From Fallopia convolvulus (taxonomy: Eukaryota > Streptophyta > Magnoliopsida > Caryophyllales > Polygonaceae), in the NCBI GenBank assembly GCA_964016875.1, contig OZ024724.1:39021786-39085785 (forward strand): a DNA stretch of 64,000 bases. The letters are read 5' to 3'. Shown here piece by piece: positions 35,600-48,707 of the stretch (positions are counted from its first letter, which is position 1; every line of letters starts with the position of its first letter). Made by a program: the position numbers and the translations under genes. Under the pieces are notes generated by a model, which was not told the DNA's origin, searched no databases, and saw only the letters and a list, made by a program, of their open reading frames with translations.

Positions 35600-38500
35600 A
35601 ATCCCACCTCAAATCAGTAATGCGATGCTATGCATCGCTAGAGCGGTTGTGGCTTTTGCAGTCAACTCTAATGCTATGAATGCCCCGATCTTCGGGAATT
35701 TGATAAACTCAGTTTTGTCTATGAATTGTATTAGTCTTCTTGTCTGGAATGTTCGTGGTGCGGGAAACGCCAATTTCATGACGGCTATTCGTGATATTAT
35801 TCGGCTTCATAATCCTACAATCTTAGCTCTGGTTGAACCTCGAATTAGTGGTTATCGGGCAGATGTGGTGTGTAGACAACTTGGTTTTGATGGTGTGCTA
35901 CGCATTGATGCGACGGGTTTTTCCGGTGGTATTTGGCTAATTTGGAGAACTTCTGATGTACTGGTGGTTCCCCTTTCTCTCAATCCTCAACATATTACTG
36001 TGGAGGTCATCCGTAGAGGTGAAGAACCGTGGATGCTCACTACTGTTTATGCATCTCCTGACCCTACCAATCGTGCTGCTTTGTGGGACAATCTGTCTAT
36101 TATGGCAAGAACCAATAACAGGCCTTGGCTGATCACTGGAGATTTTAATGCTACAGTTACCTCAAACGAGCGGACCAATTCTTCAGTTGGTTCCAATCGT
36201 TCTTCGGCGGCTTTTGCACACTGGATTGATGGCCTTAATCTTATTGATCTCGGTTTTGAAGGACCACAATTCACGTGGTCGACTGGGACATCTCCAGCTA
36301 CATATAAGGCGGCTCGATTGGACCGTGCTTTGTGTTCCGATTCTTGGCGTCTTAAATTTGCCGATGCTTCAGTTCGACATCTTGTGGCCCCGCACTCTGA
36401 TCACTTACCACTGTTTATTAAGCTTGATGGCGCCAGTTTTGTTCATTCTGGTCAACGACCTTTTCGATTTCAAGCAGCATGGTTGACTCATGACAGTTTT
36501 CAGTCCTTATTGCATGACTCGTGGCGTGAAGATGATAGTCTGTGTTCTTCACTCTCTTCTTTGGCTACTTCTCTGAGTCATTGGAACAGAGCAGTTTTTG
36601 GTAATATTTTCTACAAAAAAAGAAAACTCATGGCCCGTCTTGAAGGAGTTCGACGTGCGCTTGATTCTCGTCAGTCTCCGGGTTTATTTTGGAGAGAGCG
36701 CGAATTGCGTAAGGAACTTGACCAGGTACTCCAACAGGAACAACTATTATGGTTCCAAAAATCTCGGGCTTCATTCCTTATTGATGGTGATCGAAATACT
36801 AGATATTATCATCTCTCAACTGTTATTCGGCGTCGAGCTAATAAAGTCACTACTTTGCAAAGGGATGATGGCAGTTGGACTACTGATGTCGTGGAAACTC
36901 GCGACTCTGTTCTTCAATTCTTTTCAAATCTTTTCATGGCTGAAGGTTATGAGCCCCGATATTCAACCATGTCACCACCAATCTCCTTTCCGGCTATTTC
37001 AGAGGACATGGTTGCTGATCTGAGTCGGCCTTTTTCTAATAATGAGGCTTGGGAGGCTCTTCGTATGATGGCGCCCTTTAAAGCTCCAGGCCCGGATGGT
37101 TTTCCGGCCATATTCTTTCAGAAGAATTGGGCAATTGTTGGCCCCCATGTGTGTGCCAGTATCCTTAAATTCTTGAACGATGGTCATTCTTCAGGCAGTA
37201 TGGCGGATGCCCTGATGCATCTTATTCCCAAAGTTGATCATCCAACTACTGCCGCACAATTTAGGCCTATCTCCCTGCTAAATGTTACCTTCAAGATAGC
37301 AACGAAGATGATTGTAAACCGATTGAAGCCTGTACTACCCTTGCTTGTTTCTCCTACTCAGGCAAGCTTTATCCCGGGTCGTCAAATTAATGACAATGTT
37401 GTGGTAGTTCAGGAGGTACTTCATTCATTCACATCAGCTAACTGTAATCGGAACATGATGATGATCAAAGTTGACTTAGCTAAAGCCTATGATCGGGTGC
37501 GGTGGTCTTTCTTGCGACTTGTTTTAAACAATGCACACCTGCCGCATACACTGGTTGAGACAATTATGCGTTGTCAAACTCATGGTTCAACGGAGATGTT
37601 ATGGGACGGTACGAAAGCGGGTTCGTTCAAACCCTCGCGTGGTATACGTTAGGGTGACCCACTTTCACCGTACCTTTTCGTCCTTTGTATGGAGTATTTA
37701 TCTCATATTATCCAAGATGTGGTGGGACTTTGGCGGCCTATTTATGAAGGGGGTGTTGCTTTGACACATCTCTTCTTTGCTGATGACCTCGTCCTCTTTG
37801 CGGAAGCATCCGTCAGTCAAGCGGCTATTATTAAGAGCTGCTTGCAACGCTTTTGCCTTTATTCCGGAGAGACTGTGAACTATGGCAAGAGCAGTATTTT
37901 CTTCTCCAAAACTGTTCGTGATTCTGATCGTGCTGCTATCTGCTCCTTCTTATCTATGCCTGAAACTGATGATTTTGGGGTATATTTGGGAGTTCCTACA
38001 ACATGTGATCAAATGTCAGCGGCGAAATACAAATTCTTGCTTGATAAAGTATCCTCACGATTGAGCTCTTGGCAGGGGAAATACTTGTCTGCTGCAGGCC
38101 GTGTAACGCTGGCCAACTCTGTTTTGTCAAGCATCCCAATGTATGCTATGCAATCATCTCTGGTGCCCCGATCAGTTTGTGACGAGATCGATCAAAAAGT
38201 TCGGAACTTTGTTTGGGGATCCTCTGCTGAACGTCGCAAGCTTCACCTCCTGAATTGGGATACAATTTGCCAGCCTAAATGTGCTGGTGGCTTGGGCATC
38301 CGCTCGATGCGTGATTCAAATGATGCGCTCCTGGCTAAGCTGGATTGGCGTTTGATTCACGAACCGAATTCCATTTGGAGCAGGCTTATTCGTGGCAAAT
38401 ACTGTCACCATAGATTGGATATCGACATGTTCATCTCTCGACCTCGTTCCTCACATATGTGGAAGGGACTTGTTCATGGCTCAAATCTACTTATCCATGG

Positions 38501-39880
38501 TATTGCAGTTGCTGTTGGAAATGGTGTATCGACTCTCTTCTGGCAACACACTTGGTTAATTGATCGACCTCTTATTGATTTGGCCATTGCTGAGATTCCA
38601 TTGGAATTTCAACTTTCTCTCGTTTCTGATTACTATGTAAATGGATCATGGAGTTGGAATGACATCTCTCCATATCTTCCGCCTTACTTACTTCAGAAGC
38701 TTGCCACAATCCAACTTTCGACAGAAACAGAAATTAGTGACAAGTATTACTGGCCTTCTTCTGCAAGCGGAAACTTTACATCAAAATCAGCTTACGCTCT
38801 TACGCGTCATGTTGATATTAGTACTCATGATCCGATATGGAACAAGATTTGGAAGGTTCCTGCGCAGCAAAGGGCTCGTCATTTTCTGTTCCTTGTTGCA
38901 CACAATGTCGTTATGTGCAATGAATTACGATGGAAACGTCATCTTGCTGTTTCTGCAGCTTGCCCCCGGTGTGGACTGGTGGAATCTACATTACATATGC
39001 TTAGGGATTGTTCAGCTGTTGCCCAGGTGTGGCTTGCTATTACTGGAAATTCCATGCCAACTAATCATGGGTTCTTCTCTGAAACTGTCACCAGAGACTG
39101 GATTTTCTCTAATATTCAGAAACTGGATTCTTGGAGCACGACATTTGTATCCATGATTTGGCAGACTTGGAAAATCCGTAATGCTCTTGTCTTTGATAGC
39201 ATTGATGGCATTAACACACTGAGCTCCAGAGTGGTTGCTGTGGTTGAGGCCTATGAAACGGCTAAATTAGCTTCTATAAGTGCTCCAATGAATAGAAACG
39301 ATGTGGCCTCTTCTTCTGCTTGGATCAAACCGAACTCGGGATGGATGGCCCTTAATACAAATGGAGTATCTAAGGGGAACCCTGGCTTGGCTGGGGGCGG
39401 GGGAGTCTTCAGAGATCATCTTGGACGATTTGTACAGGCATATGCTTGCCAATTGGGTATTGCAGACTCCTTTAAAGCTGAGATCGAGACAATCTTTAAG
39501 GGACTGCAAGTTGCTTAACGAGCTGGTTTTGAGAGAATTCTCATCCAAACTGATTCCTTTCAAGCAACTAAGTTGCTAACACAGGCAACTATACAACCCC
39601 ATAGAGATTTCCACTTGCTGCAGGCATGCCATATGTTAATTAGCGATCCTTCATGGACTGTTCAGCTCAAGCATATTCCTAGAACCGCTAATCGAGTGAC
39701 GGATGCATTGGCAAATCACTCTTTATCTATGTCTAGTCCTTTTATTGAATTATTTTATGAACATTGTTGTTTTGCCAATTTATTGGCCTTGGATGTACCC
39801 TCCCCGCTAGGGGACTAAGTTTTATCTATGATTAATAATACCACCGCAGGAGTCTAACTCCGTTTTCTGATAAAAAAAAA
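35600..39880 (+). mobile_element. L1-type LINE, 5'-truncated, with poly(A)
   Basis: ORF2 (35721-39818) is followed by a short 3' tail and a poly(A) run (39872-39880). The first ORF (Gag-like) is missing, so the copy is 5'-truncated just before ORF2. The exact left junction, between about 35565 and 35620, is uncertain, and no target duplication was found. The reverse transcriptase frame carries two stops. Confidence 0.8.
35721..39818 (+). pseudogene. LINE ORF2: endonuclease, reverse transcriptase, zinc-binding and RNase H domains
   Basis: Domains in order: an AP-type endonuclease (residues 1-230: WNVRGAGN, ALVEP, TGDFNA, HSDHLPL all present), reverse transcriptase (FRPISLLN ... KVDLAKAYDRV, then the FADD catalytic box near 37778), a zf-RVT region (38840-39030), and RNase H at the end. 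The frame is kept throughout except for TAG at 37650-37652, inside RT before the catalytic box, and TAA at 39516-39518, inside RNase H. The first RNase H acidic residue is Asn (codon 39360-39362, pattern LNTNG), which should abolish that activity. The start is taken where the family's endonuclease usually begins; the frame is open upstream to 35625. Not functional as it stands. Confidence 0.85.
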
Positions 39881-40253
39881 GAGCATAATTTCTGTTTTAC
39901 ATTGTATTAGATAGATACGAAATTATTTTTTTTTGAAATAAACGCTTTAATCCTTTAAGTATGAATTACAATATAAGGTAAGGAACGCAGAAACGTTGTC
40001 GGCGGCACCAAGCCCAGCCCGGGCCAGCCCCAACCAAATGGTACCGGTCGCAACAGATAAAATACTTCAAAGATTCTACAGGAGTGTACAATGAGTGTTG
40101 ATGATGGGTCCAGGCTGAAGTGCTGAACTACCCCAATTGCTGGTGGTCCAAATACGTGAATCAGTTCACAGGTCTTTTAATTTTTTTTGTTTTTTTTTGT
40201 TTTTTTGTAATGTATACACCACCAAGTCGTTCCATAAAATGAGAATGACAGAA
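39881..40253. other. short spacer between LINE and copia element
   Basis: No gene seen. A short GC-rich patch lies near 40000-40030. The last five bases, CAGAA (40249-40253), are the target duplication of the copia element. Confidence 0.6.
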
Positions 40254-40443
40254 TGTTAATATATATGTATTTTTATGTATATCTTTTATTCTGTTGTTAT
40301 CCTCCTTCCAGAATTAGTTTAGATCTTATTCTGCTAGGATTGCTTTCCTACATTAAAGGGATTGCATATTGTTGTACTTCCATTTATGTACGCTTCATCT
40401 ATCAATACAGAATCATCTTCTCCTCACAATTACACGTCTTACA
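40254..40443 (+). repeat. 5' LTR of the outer copia element
   Basis: 190 bp, starts TGTTAATATATATG and ends CACGTCTTACA. The 3' copy at 52176-52363 is nearly identical. Confidence 0.93.
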
Positions 40444-40455
40444 TGGTATCAGCCA
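40444..40455 (+). promoter_or_regulatory. primer-binding site of the outer copia element
   Basis: TGGTATCAGCCA directly after the LTR; the first nine bases match the initiator Met-tRNA site. Confidence 0.75.
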
Positions 40456-40475
40456 GAACCATCGATCCTTCATCA

Positions 40476-41382
40476 ATGGCCTCTCAACCTACTTCCCCCA
40501 CGCAACTACTCTTTTCCGCTTCATCTGATGGCTCTTCTCCTAACTTCCATCTCCCCAATTTTGCTATTCGCCTTGATCGATCGAACTACTCCCTTTGGAG
40601 GAATACTGTGCGTTCTTCCCTAGAGGCCTTTGACTTGGATTCATTCCTTGTCCCAACTGCCCAACCACCGCCGACCACAATCTCGGATCCGGCTGCACTC
40701 CTCACGCCATCCTCGCAAATCTCCACCGAGGCGGCCATTGCTGCGTTGTCTGATACACAACAGCCTCTTCGCGTACCCAACCCGGCCTATCAAGCCTGGG
40801 TTCGTAAAGATCGGCTTGTTCTCCTTTGGATCCGATCCACGCTCACAACACCAATGCTTGCTCATGTGGCTCGTGCCACCACTACTGCTGAAGCATGGAG
40901 CAACCTTGAGCGGATTTTTCACGCTCAAACCAGGGCTCGTATGATGCATCTCCGACATTAGTTGCAAACTATGACCAAAGGCGCTTTGTCCGTACTTGAT
41001 TATGTTGAAAAGAAGAGGGCCCTTGCTGATGAACTGGCCGCCTGTCTTCATGAAGTTCCCGATGAGGATCTCGTTTCTTACATTCTCCTTGGCCTCGGAT
41101 CCCAATTTTCGTCATTTCATTCGGCGATCTCCCTTCACAAAGACCCCATCACATCTGATGACCTCCTTGGAATGCTACTTCAGGAGGAGCATCGTCTTGA
41201 AGAAGACAATCGGAGTCTCTCTGAATCCATCTCACCAGCGGCGAATTTTGCCTCCCGTGGGCGCGGTGGTCGTGGCCGCGGCCGCGGTCGCTCCAACTCT
41301 GGTCGCGCTCAACAGGACCAACGAACTCCAACACGGCCTCCCACTGGTTCGAATGGGGCGTCCTCTTCCAGCGACCGTCCCC
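40476..41382 (+). pseudogene. gag of the outer copia element, interrupted
   Basis: The frame starts MASQPTSPTQ and codes a copia Gag of the UBN2 kind (YSLWRNTVRSSLEAFDL; later LGLGSQFSSFHSAISL). TAG at 40959-40961 interrupts it in frame. The frame is then cut at 41382 by the nested copia element. The Gag continues after that insertion at 48708 with a CX2CX4HX4C zinc knuckle. A Gly-Arg-rich stretch lies just before the insertion (41260-41300), probably nucleic-acid binding. Confidence 0.85.
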
Positions 41383-42029
41383 TGAAGGAATTGTGTCCTT
41401 TAATAAAAGTTGCAATTACCGAACATGGAATAGGACGATTGATAGAGAGATTCAATCCGTTTATTTTAGGAGTCGTAGTGTTTTGCTAGAAACCAACTAC
41501 AGTTAATGGATTAAATAGTTTAATCCATAGCTATTATAAACGGGTCCTATGAGGTCACACACATTGAGTTGACGGGCTGGATCAGCGGGCTGAAAGTGTT
41601 TGTCAAACATAGGGTTTTAGTCCAATAAGAAAAGAGTTAATTATCAATAAATATATTAGATATTATTGAGAATTAAAAGGATATATTTATTTGGGAAAAT
41701 AAATATATAAGGCCTTTAAAGGGAAGAATAGATCTAGGGTTTCAGAAGTTTTACGTAAGAAAGAAAAGCTCTCTTCTTCCAACCTTTTCTAGTCTTTGGC
41801 AATTCGATCTAGCAATCGGAAGCGAAGGAGATCCTGATCCCGTACTCGTGTGGACTGATTAGAGAAGTCACAATTGAGGCTTTTTCTCTCGAAGGAAGAA
41901 CCCTAATCACGCATCAAGAGGTATTATACTAACCCTAATTTTGTCTCTAATCAAGAATGCTTTAGATCCATGTTTAGGTGCAAGAAATTGTTTCTGAAAT
42001 TCCGCTTATACGCATCTAAAAACCCTTCA
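41383..42029 (+). repeat. 5' LTR of the inner copia element
   Basis: 647 bp. TATATAAG at 41704-41711 is a plausible TATA box, with TTTAAAGGG downstream. Confidence 0.93.
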
Positions 42030-42030
42030 A

Positions 42031-42042
42031 TGGTATCAGAGC
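42031..42042 (+). promoter_or_regulatory. primer-binding site of the inner copia element
   Basis: TGGTATCAGAGC, one base after the LTR end; the perfect initiator Met-tRNA site. Confidence 0.92.
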
Positions 42043-43621
42043 CTTAAGCATATCTTGATTGGATCAAAGATTTAGGTTTTTGTTCTTGATGCAAATTTTG
42101 ATTCAAATCGATGAAATTGATATATAGACCATTGTGCTTGATTGAAATCGGATTTCAATTACTTGGACTAGATACAAGTTAAAATTATATTGTTAATTGT
42201 CAAGGTTACGTAAATACGAATTTTGTCAAGTTTGATACGAATTTTTGTCAAGGTTACGGATTTCAATCGGATTTCAATCTTGTCAACGTATAAAATTAAT
42301 TGTCATGTTTGATACGAATTTTGAAATTAATTTTATACAAATTTTGGTACGAATTAATTGTCATCAATGGTTAGTATATTGTTAATTTTATACGTTGAAT
42401 TAACAATGGTTAGCACACTTGAGAGCCCATTTTTTTAATTGGAGTTATTGTGTACACGTATACTTGTTTCCGAATTGTTGAAACCTTTGCCTGTGAGGCT
42501 GCATGCCTTGAATTGGATATATTTTTTAATATTAATTAGCTATGTCAATTTTAAGTCATGATCAATCATGATCCGACATAAAATTTCCTAAGGAGTTAGG
42601 AAACCCCCCTAAAATAAGATAAAATATTTGATATTATATCTTGATCATACAATTTTGTCCGATTAGATGCACTTTGATGATTAATTTTAGATTAATACTA
42701 TATATTAATTTATTTTGAGTTAAGATTATCTTGTTAAATAAATTTCATGAGATGAGTTATTTGATTAATTATTACGCTTGTTTTATATTATGATATTTTG
42801 CTTGCATAAGGTGACTAGTATGGCCCATAAATACGATCTGTGCATCGTTATGTTTTCTTGTACACGATCTGCGCATCGTTTGTTTTGTTGTAATTTAATT
42901 TCTGCAATGAGAGTGATTCAAAATTGAAATACAAGAAGAAGTACAAGAAATAAGTAAATCAAGGATGGAGATCCATGAAGGATACAAGATGAAGATATTA
43001 TGAAGATTAGATCTTTATTTTTCGAATCGTAGGGGCCATACTAGGATCACAATTATTGCGGTTTGAATGCTTTATTTTAAGTTTTGCATAAGTTATTTAT
43101 TATGTTTTTGTCACTAGTAATAAATAACCATTGCATGCTTAAGTTCCCAAATGAATATTGGGGCAATGTCTTTCCGTATCATAACCCATGACGTTTTTTG
43201 GTTTTGGTTGGATGGGCTTCGCAAAAGCGAGGGTGTCTTTCTTAAACATTAAACTAGTGAGGGTGGATCTATACGGGGGTCCATAAGCCTTGATATGGTT
43301 GTATCCAACAAGAGACCAAAAGGCAAAGTTTTGGATCTTGAGACATGGTAGTGGATCCTACATTGGATGTGGACCATTAACCAAGAATTATAAGGAGTTA
43401 TAATTAGTAATTGTTACTTACCTTCAACACACAAGACTGAAGGCAGTGCAAAAGTACGTTGAGTCTTGTCTGGAATAGGATCTTGGAATCATTTTATTCA
43501 CCGGGAACATAAATTGTTTATTTGAATGAAATGTGCATTTACTTGTTTTAAAGCATGTTTAATATTAAGTATTTGCATGTCAAACATGAACTTTTGTTTG
43601 TTATTTCTTTTTGTAGAAAGC
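42043..43621 (+). other. leader of the inner copia element
   Basis: About 1.6 kb of AT-rich non-coding DNA between primer site and gag. Around 42180-42420 the words TACGAATTTTG and TTGTCAAG recur irregularly. No gene is seen. Confidence 0.6.
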
Positions 43622-46600
43622 ATGTCTAGCGATAATTTGAAATTCACCCTGCGCTCAATTGTTGAGAAGAACAAGCTCAATGGAGCAAACTTTCTTGATT
43701 GGGAACGGAATCTGAGAATAGTTCTCAGGTCCGAAGGACGTGAGAACGTGCTAGCAACCCCGATTCCTGTTCTGACTGATACCTCATCTAATGAGGAAAA
43801 AGCAGAAGAGAAGAAAATAAGAGATGAGTCTGTTCCTGTCACATGCCTTATACTAGCTGCTATGGAACCTTCTCTTCAAAAGAGGTTTGAAAATCAGGAT
43901 GCTCATTCCATTATAACCAACCTGAAAATGCTGTTTCAGGAACAGGCAAGGATTGAGAGATATGAAACTCACAAGGCGATACTGGATAGCAAACTTGTGA
44001 AGGGAAAACCAGTTGGCCCACATGTGTTTGACATGATCGGTCTATTTGAACGTATGGAGTCATTGAGTGCTAAATATGACCAAGAGTTGGCCACTGATAT
44101 CGTCCTACACTCCTTACATGATGGTTTTGCTCAATTCAGGATGAACTACCATATGCATGGTATAAAGAAAACCCTGAATGAGCTCCATGGTATGCTTAAA
44201 GCAGCTGAACAAAACACTCTCGTTGACAACAAGAAAGATGTTCTTGTGGTCAACAATGTGCAAGGGTTCAAGAAGGCAGGCAAGAAGAAGAATCATATCC
44301 AAGGGAAAGGCAAGCAAGTTGCTAAACCCAAGGGAGGTGAAAAGCCAAAGGTGGCCAGTGACCATGATTACTTCTATTGCAAGGCCAAAGGACACTGGAA
44401 GAGGAATTGTCCCAAGTACTTGGAGGACAAGAAGAATGGAACTATGAGTTCAGGTATTAATGTTACTGAAATTTTAACAACCAATGCTACTACTTGGGTA
44501 TTAGATACCAGATGTGGTTCTCACATTATTTCGAATGTGCAGGGACTAAGAAGTAGGAGGCAGTTGGAGAAAAGAGAAATAGACCTACGCGTTGGAAATG
44601 GAGCAAGGGTTGCTGCGCTTACCGTAGGAGATTTTAGTTTATTTTTACCTTCTGGTTTAGTTTTGGAACTAAGCAATTGTTATTTTGTTCCTACTATTAC
44701 TAAAAACCTTATTTCAGTTTCAAGTTTACATTCTGAAGGATTTGAGTTTGATATTAAGAATGGAAGTATGTTTGTTTTTAAGAATGGAATCTTCTATGCT
44801 TGTGCTCCAATGGTTAATGGACTTTTCGTATTAGATCTCAAATCAGAATCGTATAATATTAATACTAAAAGGCAAAAATCAAATTGTTTGAGTGAGTCCT
44901 ATCTATGGCATTGTCGTTTAGGTCATATTAGCTTGAATCGCATGAAGAAGCTCCATAAAGATGGAATTCTAAAAGATATGGATTGTGAATCTATTGATTT
45001 ATGTGAATCATGCTTGATGGGCAAGATGACAAGGTCACCTTTGAAAGGAACAAATGAAAGGACTAATGAAATTTTTGCCATAATACATACTGATGTATGT
45101 GGGCCAATGAGTACAGAAGCTAGAGGTGGCTATAGATATTTCATTACATTTACTGATGACATGAGCAGATATGTGTATATTTATCTTATGTCACATAAAT
45201 CTGAAGCCTTTGAAAAGTTCAAGGAATTCCAAAATGAAGTAGAGACTCAAACTGGCAAAAGGATAAAAGCACTTCGATCCGATCGTGGTGGTGAATACTT
45301 AAGCCATGAATTTGATCATCATTTGAAAAATTGTGGGATTGTAACACAATTGTCTACTCCAGGGACACCACAATTGAATGGTGTGTCTGAAAGAAGAAAC
45401 AGGACCTTGTTGGACATGGTTCGATCTATGATGAGTTTTGCTGACCTTCCAGTATCCTTTTGGGGATATGTACTCACGACTGCTGTATTTACACTAAACA
45501 GGACTCCGTCAAGGACTGTAGAAAAGACCCCATATGAGATATGGACTGGAAAAGTTCCAAAGTTGTCTTTTATGAAAATATGGGGGGGTGAAGCTTATGT
45601 AAAGCGTTTACAAACTGATAAGCTTGCACCTAAATCAGACAAATGCTATTTTATAGGATATCCTAAAGGTAGTTTTGGATATTATTTCTACAATCCCACT
45701 GCACAAAAGGTGTTTGTAGCAAGGGATAGTGTCTTTTTGTAAAGAGAGTTTATTTCCAAAAAGTCAAGTGGGAGAAATATTCATCTTGAACCGGTTCTTG
45801 ATGAAAAGCAACAAACACACCAACAGGATGACATAGTTGATGTCGAGGATGAGATGGATTTGTTTGAAGGCCAAGGATCTGATGTTATCCAAGAACCTGA
45901 ACAAATTCCTCAAGAAGCAGATCCACAAATAATTGTGGAAAATGTTGAAATCCCAGTTGTTGAACCAGTTGAACTCCTACGTAGATCAAACAGGCAAAGG
46001 TTTCAGCCAAGACGATATGATGATTTCATCTCGACCGAAAGCCTTGATGTTCTAATGTTAGAACACGGGGAGCCTGCTACCTATAAACAAGCAACGACGG
46101 GTCCAAACTCCAAGAAATGGCTTGAGGCCATGAAATCTGAAATGGATTCCATGTTTGAAAATCAAGTCTGGGACTTGACAGATTTGCCATATGGGGTAAA
46201 ACCCATTGGATGCAAATGGGTTTTCAAATTTAAGACTGACAAAAATGGAAATGTATATGTATACAAAGCAAGATTAGTTGCTAAAGGTTTTAAACAGATT
46301 CATGGTATTGACTATGATGAAACGTTTTCACCAGTTGTCATGATTAGATCCATAAGGATAATCCTAGCTATTGCCGCTTATTATGATTATGAGATTTGGC
46401 AAATGGATGTTAAAACCGCTTTTCTGAATGGTATTTTGGAAGAGGATGTGTATATGACACAACTAGAGGGTTTTGAGGATCCAGATTATGCTGGGAAGGT
46501 GTGTAAGCTTAAGAGATCTATCTATGGGCTTAAGCAAGCATCTAGGAGTTGGAATCTTCATTTTGATGAAAAGATCAAAGAGTTTGATTTCATCAGGTGT

Positions 46601-47287
46601 GAAGAAGATCCTTGTGTATACAAGAAGTTTAGTGGGAGTAAAGTGGCTCTCTTAGTCTTGTATGTGGATGACATACTGCTTATTGGGAATGACATTCCGA
46701 TGCTAGAGTCCATTAAGGAATGGCTGAAGAAATGTTTCTCAATGAAAGACTTGGGAGAGGCAGAGTACATACTTGGAATAAAAATCTATAGGGATAGATC
46801 TAAGAGATTGCTTGGATTATGTCAAGGAACTTATATAGATAAGGTTCTTGACAGATTCAATATGCAGAATTCCAAGAAGGGGTTTTTGCCCATACAACAT
46901 GGCATAAATCTAAGCAAGAAGCAATGTCCTAGAACACCTGCTGAGCTTGATAAAATGAGTAAGATTCCTTATGCTTCTGCTATAGGATCTATCATGTATG
47001 CCATGGTATGTACACGTCCTGATGTTGCATTTGCTTTGAGCATGTGTAGCAGATATCAATCAAATCCAGGAGAGACACATTGGTGTGCAGCTAAGAACAT
47101 CCTAAAGTACTTGAGAAGAACCAAGGATGATTTCTTAGTATATGGGGGTGATGACAATTTAGTCGTTAAAGGACATACAAATGACAATATTGCAGATTCT
47201 TTGACTAAGCCTATGCTTGTGAGATTGCTTTGTATTACATTATTTCTGCTTAGAGTGTTGGACTCTTGTTTATGTTTGACTTTATGA
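43622..47287 (+). pseudogene. gag-pol of the inner copia element, defective
   Basis: From MSSDNLKFTL the frame codes Gag, a zinc knuckle, protease, the pre-integrase HHCC region (WHCRLGH ... CESCLMGK), a DDE integrase, RT (YVDD box near 46667), and a piece of RNase H. Defects seen: the first Cys of the knuckle is Tyr (codon 44369-44371); the protease box reads DTR, not DTG/DSG (codon 44510-44512); TAA at 45740-45742 stops the frame between integrase and RT, which then continues in the same frame; and RNase H jumps from VVKG to HTNDNIADSL at about 47171, losing its catalytic core. Integrase and RT motifs are otherwise intact. This copy cannot move on its own. Confidence 0.9.
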
Positions 47288-48055
47288 TAATAAATATGGT
47301 ATTTCATTCTTATTTATATATTATATTAATTAATATTGAATAATATGTCCGAATAATCATAGTTCGTAAAATGGGCTCACCTTAAGTGTTTTGGTGAATG
47401 AAACCCCATTAAGTGTACTACAGTTATGAATTATTGCACGTCCATAGTTTGAGTCATCAAATAGGACATAGATGATTTCATTTATAGCTATATTGTACAT
47501 TGACTGATAGCTCAAGGTTTCATGTGCTATAGGGACATAGAGATGTCCAGTCAATTACATAGATATGTATGGATGATACATATCGGACAGACCAACCTTA
47601 AGACTCTCCAAAAGGGATTGTAGAGTTTTTAAGGTGAACCATGTTTGGTGGATTCCTTAAACATGAGTATGTTATGTTTTCTAGTTGATGATTGGTATGT
47701 CTTTGATATTGTTAAACGCTCTCCGTAAAAGGGGGTTATAAAAGCAATTATTGGGATTGCCAAAAGTTGAGTGGGAGCCATAGTCGTACAAGATTGGAAA
47801 AGTCCTCCTTATTCATGCATACATTGATGCATGAAAAGGAATGGTGTCTAGGCCACTTGAAGAGCTAGAACTAGAAAATGCATGGCCATGCTCGAATGGA
47901 TTAATTGTAATCATTCGTTATTTGATAGTTCAAACTCAAGTATTCAAGAAACATATTTGACAAGAGATATGAATGTCACCATATCATCAAGTAAGACATT
48001 AAGAGACAAAGGTATCTTAAAATTGCACACTTGTTTTCAAGGACAAGTAAGAGAT
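47288..48055 (+). other. 3' untranslated region of the inner copia element
   Basis: Non-coding, 768 bp between the pol remnant and the 3' LTR. The usual copia polypurine run next to the LTR is weak here (CAAGTAAGAGAT). Confidence 0.6.
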
Positions 48056-48702
48056 TGAAGGAATTGTGTCCTTTAATAAAAGTTGCAATTACCGAACATG
48101 GAATAGGACGATTGATAGAGAGATTCAATCCGTTTATTTTAGGCGTCGTAGTGTTTTGCTAGAAACCAACTACGATTAATGGATTAAATAGTTTAATCCA
48201 TAGCTATTATAAACGGGTCCTATGAGGTCACACACATTGAGTTGACGGGCTGGATCAGCGGGCTGAAAGTCTTTGTCAGACATAGGGTTTTAGTCCAATA
48301 AGAAAAGAGTTAATCATCAATAAATATATTAGATATTATTGAGAATTAAAAGGATATATTTATTTAGGGAAATAAATATATAAGGCCTTTAAAGGGAAGA
48401 AGAGATCTAGGGTTTCAGAAGTTTTACGTAAGAAAGAAAAGCTCTCTTCTTCCAACCTTTTCTAGTCTTTGGCAATTCGATCTAGCAATCGGAAGCGAAG
48501 GAGATCCTGATCCCGTACTCGTGTGGACTGATTAGAGTAGTCACAATTGAGGCTTTTTCTCTCGAAGGAAGAACCCTAATCACGCATCAAGAGGTATTAT
48601 ACTAACCCTAATTTTGTCTCTAATCAAGAATGCTTTAGATCCATGTTTAGGTGCAAGAAATTGTTTCTGAAATTCCGCTTATACGCATCTAAAAACCCTT
48701 CA
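48056..48702 (+). repeat. 3' LTR of the inner copia element
   Basis: 647 bp, same ends as the 5' copy, about 10 substitutions and no indels between the two. Confidence 0.93.
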
Positions 48703-48707
48703 TCCCC

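Larger units (their letters stand above)
41383..48702 (+). mobile_element. inner Ty1/copia element (7320 bp)
   Basis: LTRs of 647 bp at 41383-42029 and 48056-48702 start TGAAGGAATTG and end ACCCTTCA. TCCCC stands on both sides (41378-41382 and 48703-48707), the target duplication in the outer gag. The LTRs differ at about 10 of 647 sites by my count, so the insertion is recent. The polyprotein resembles the Gag-pol of common plant copia elements with a pre-integrase HHCC and a DDE integrase, but RNase H is largely deleted. Confidence 0.95.

Noticed and set aside
35294..39880. Twin priming of one LINE as the cause of the head-to-head structure
   Set aside because: The inverted part is a 3' end with its own poly(A) and a different RNase H sequence, which twin priming would not produce.
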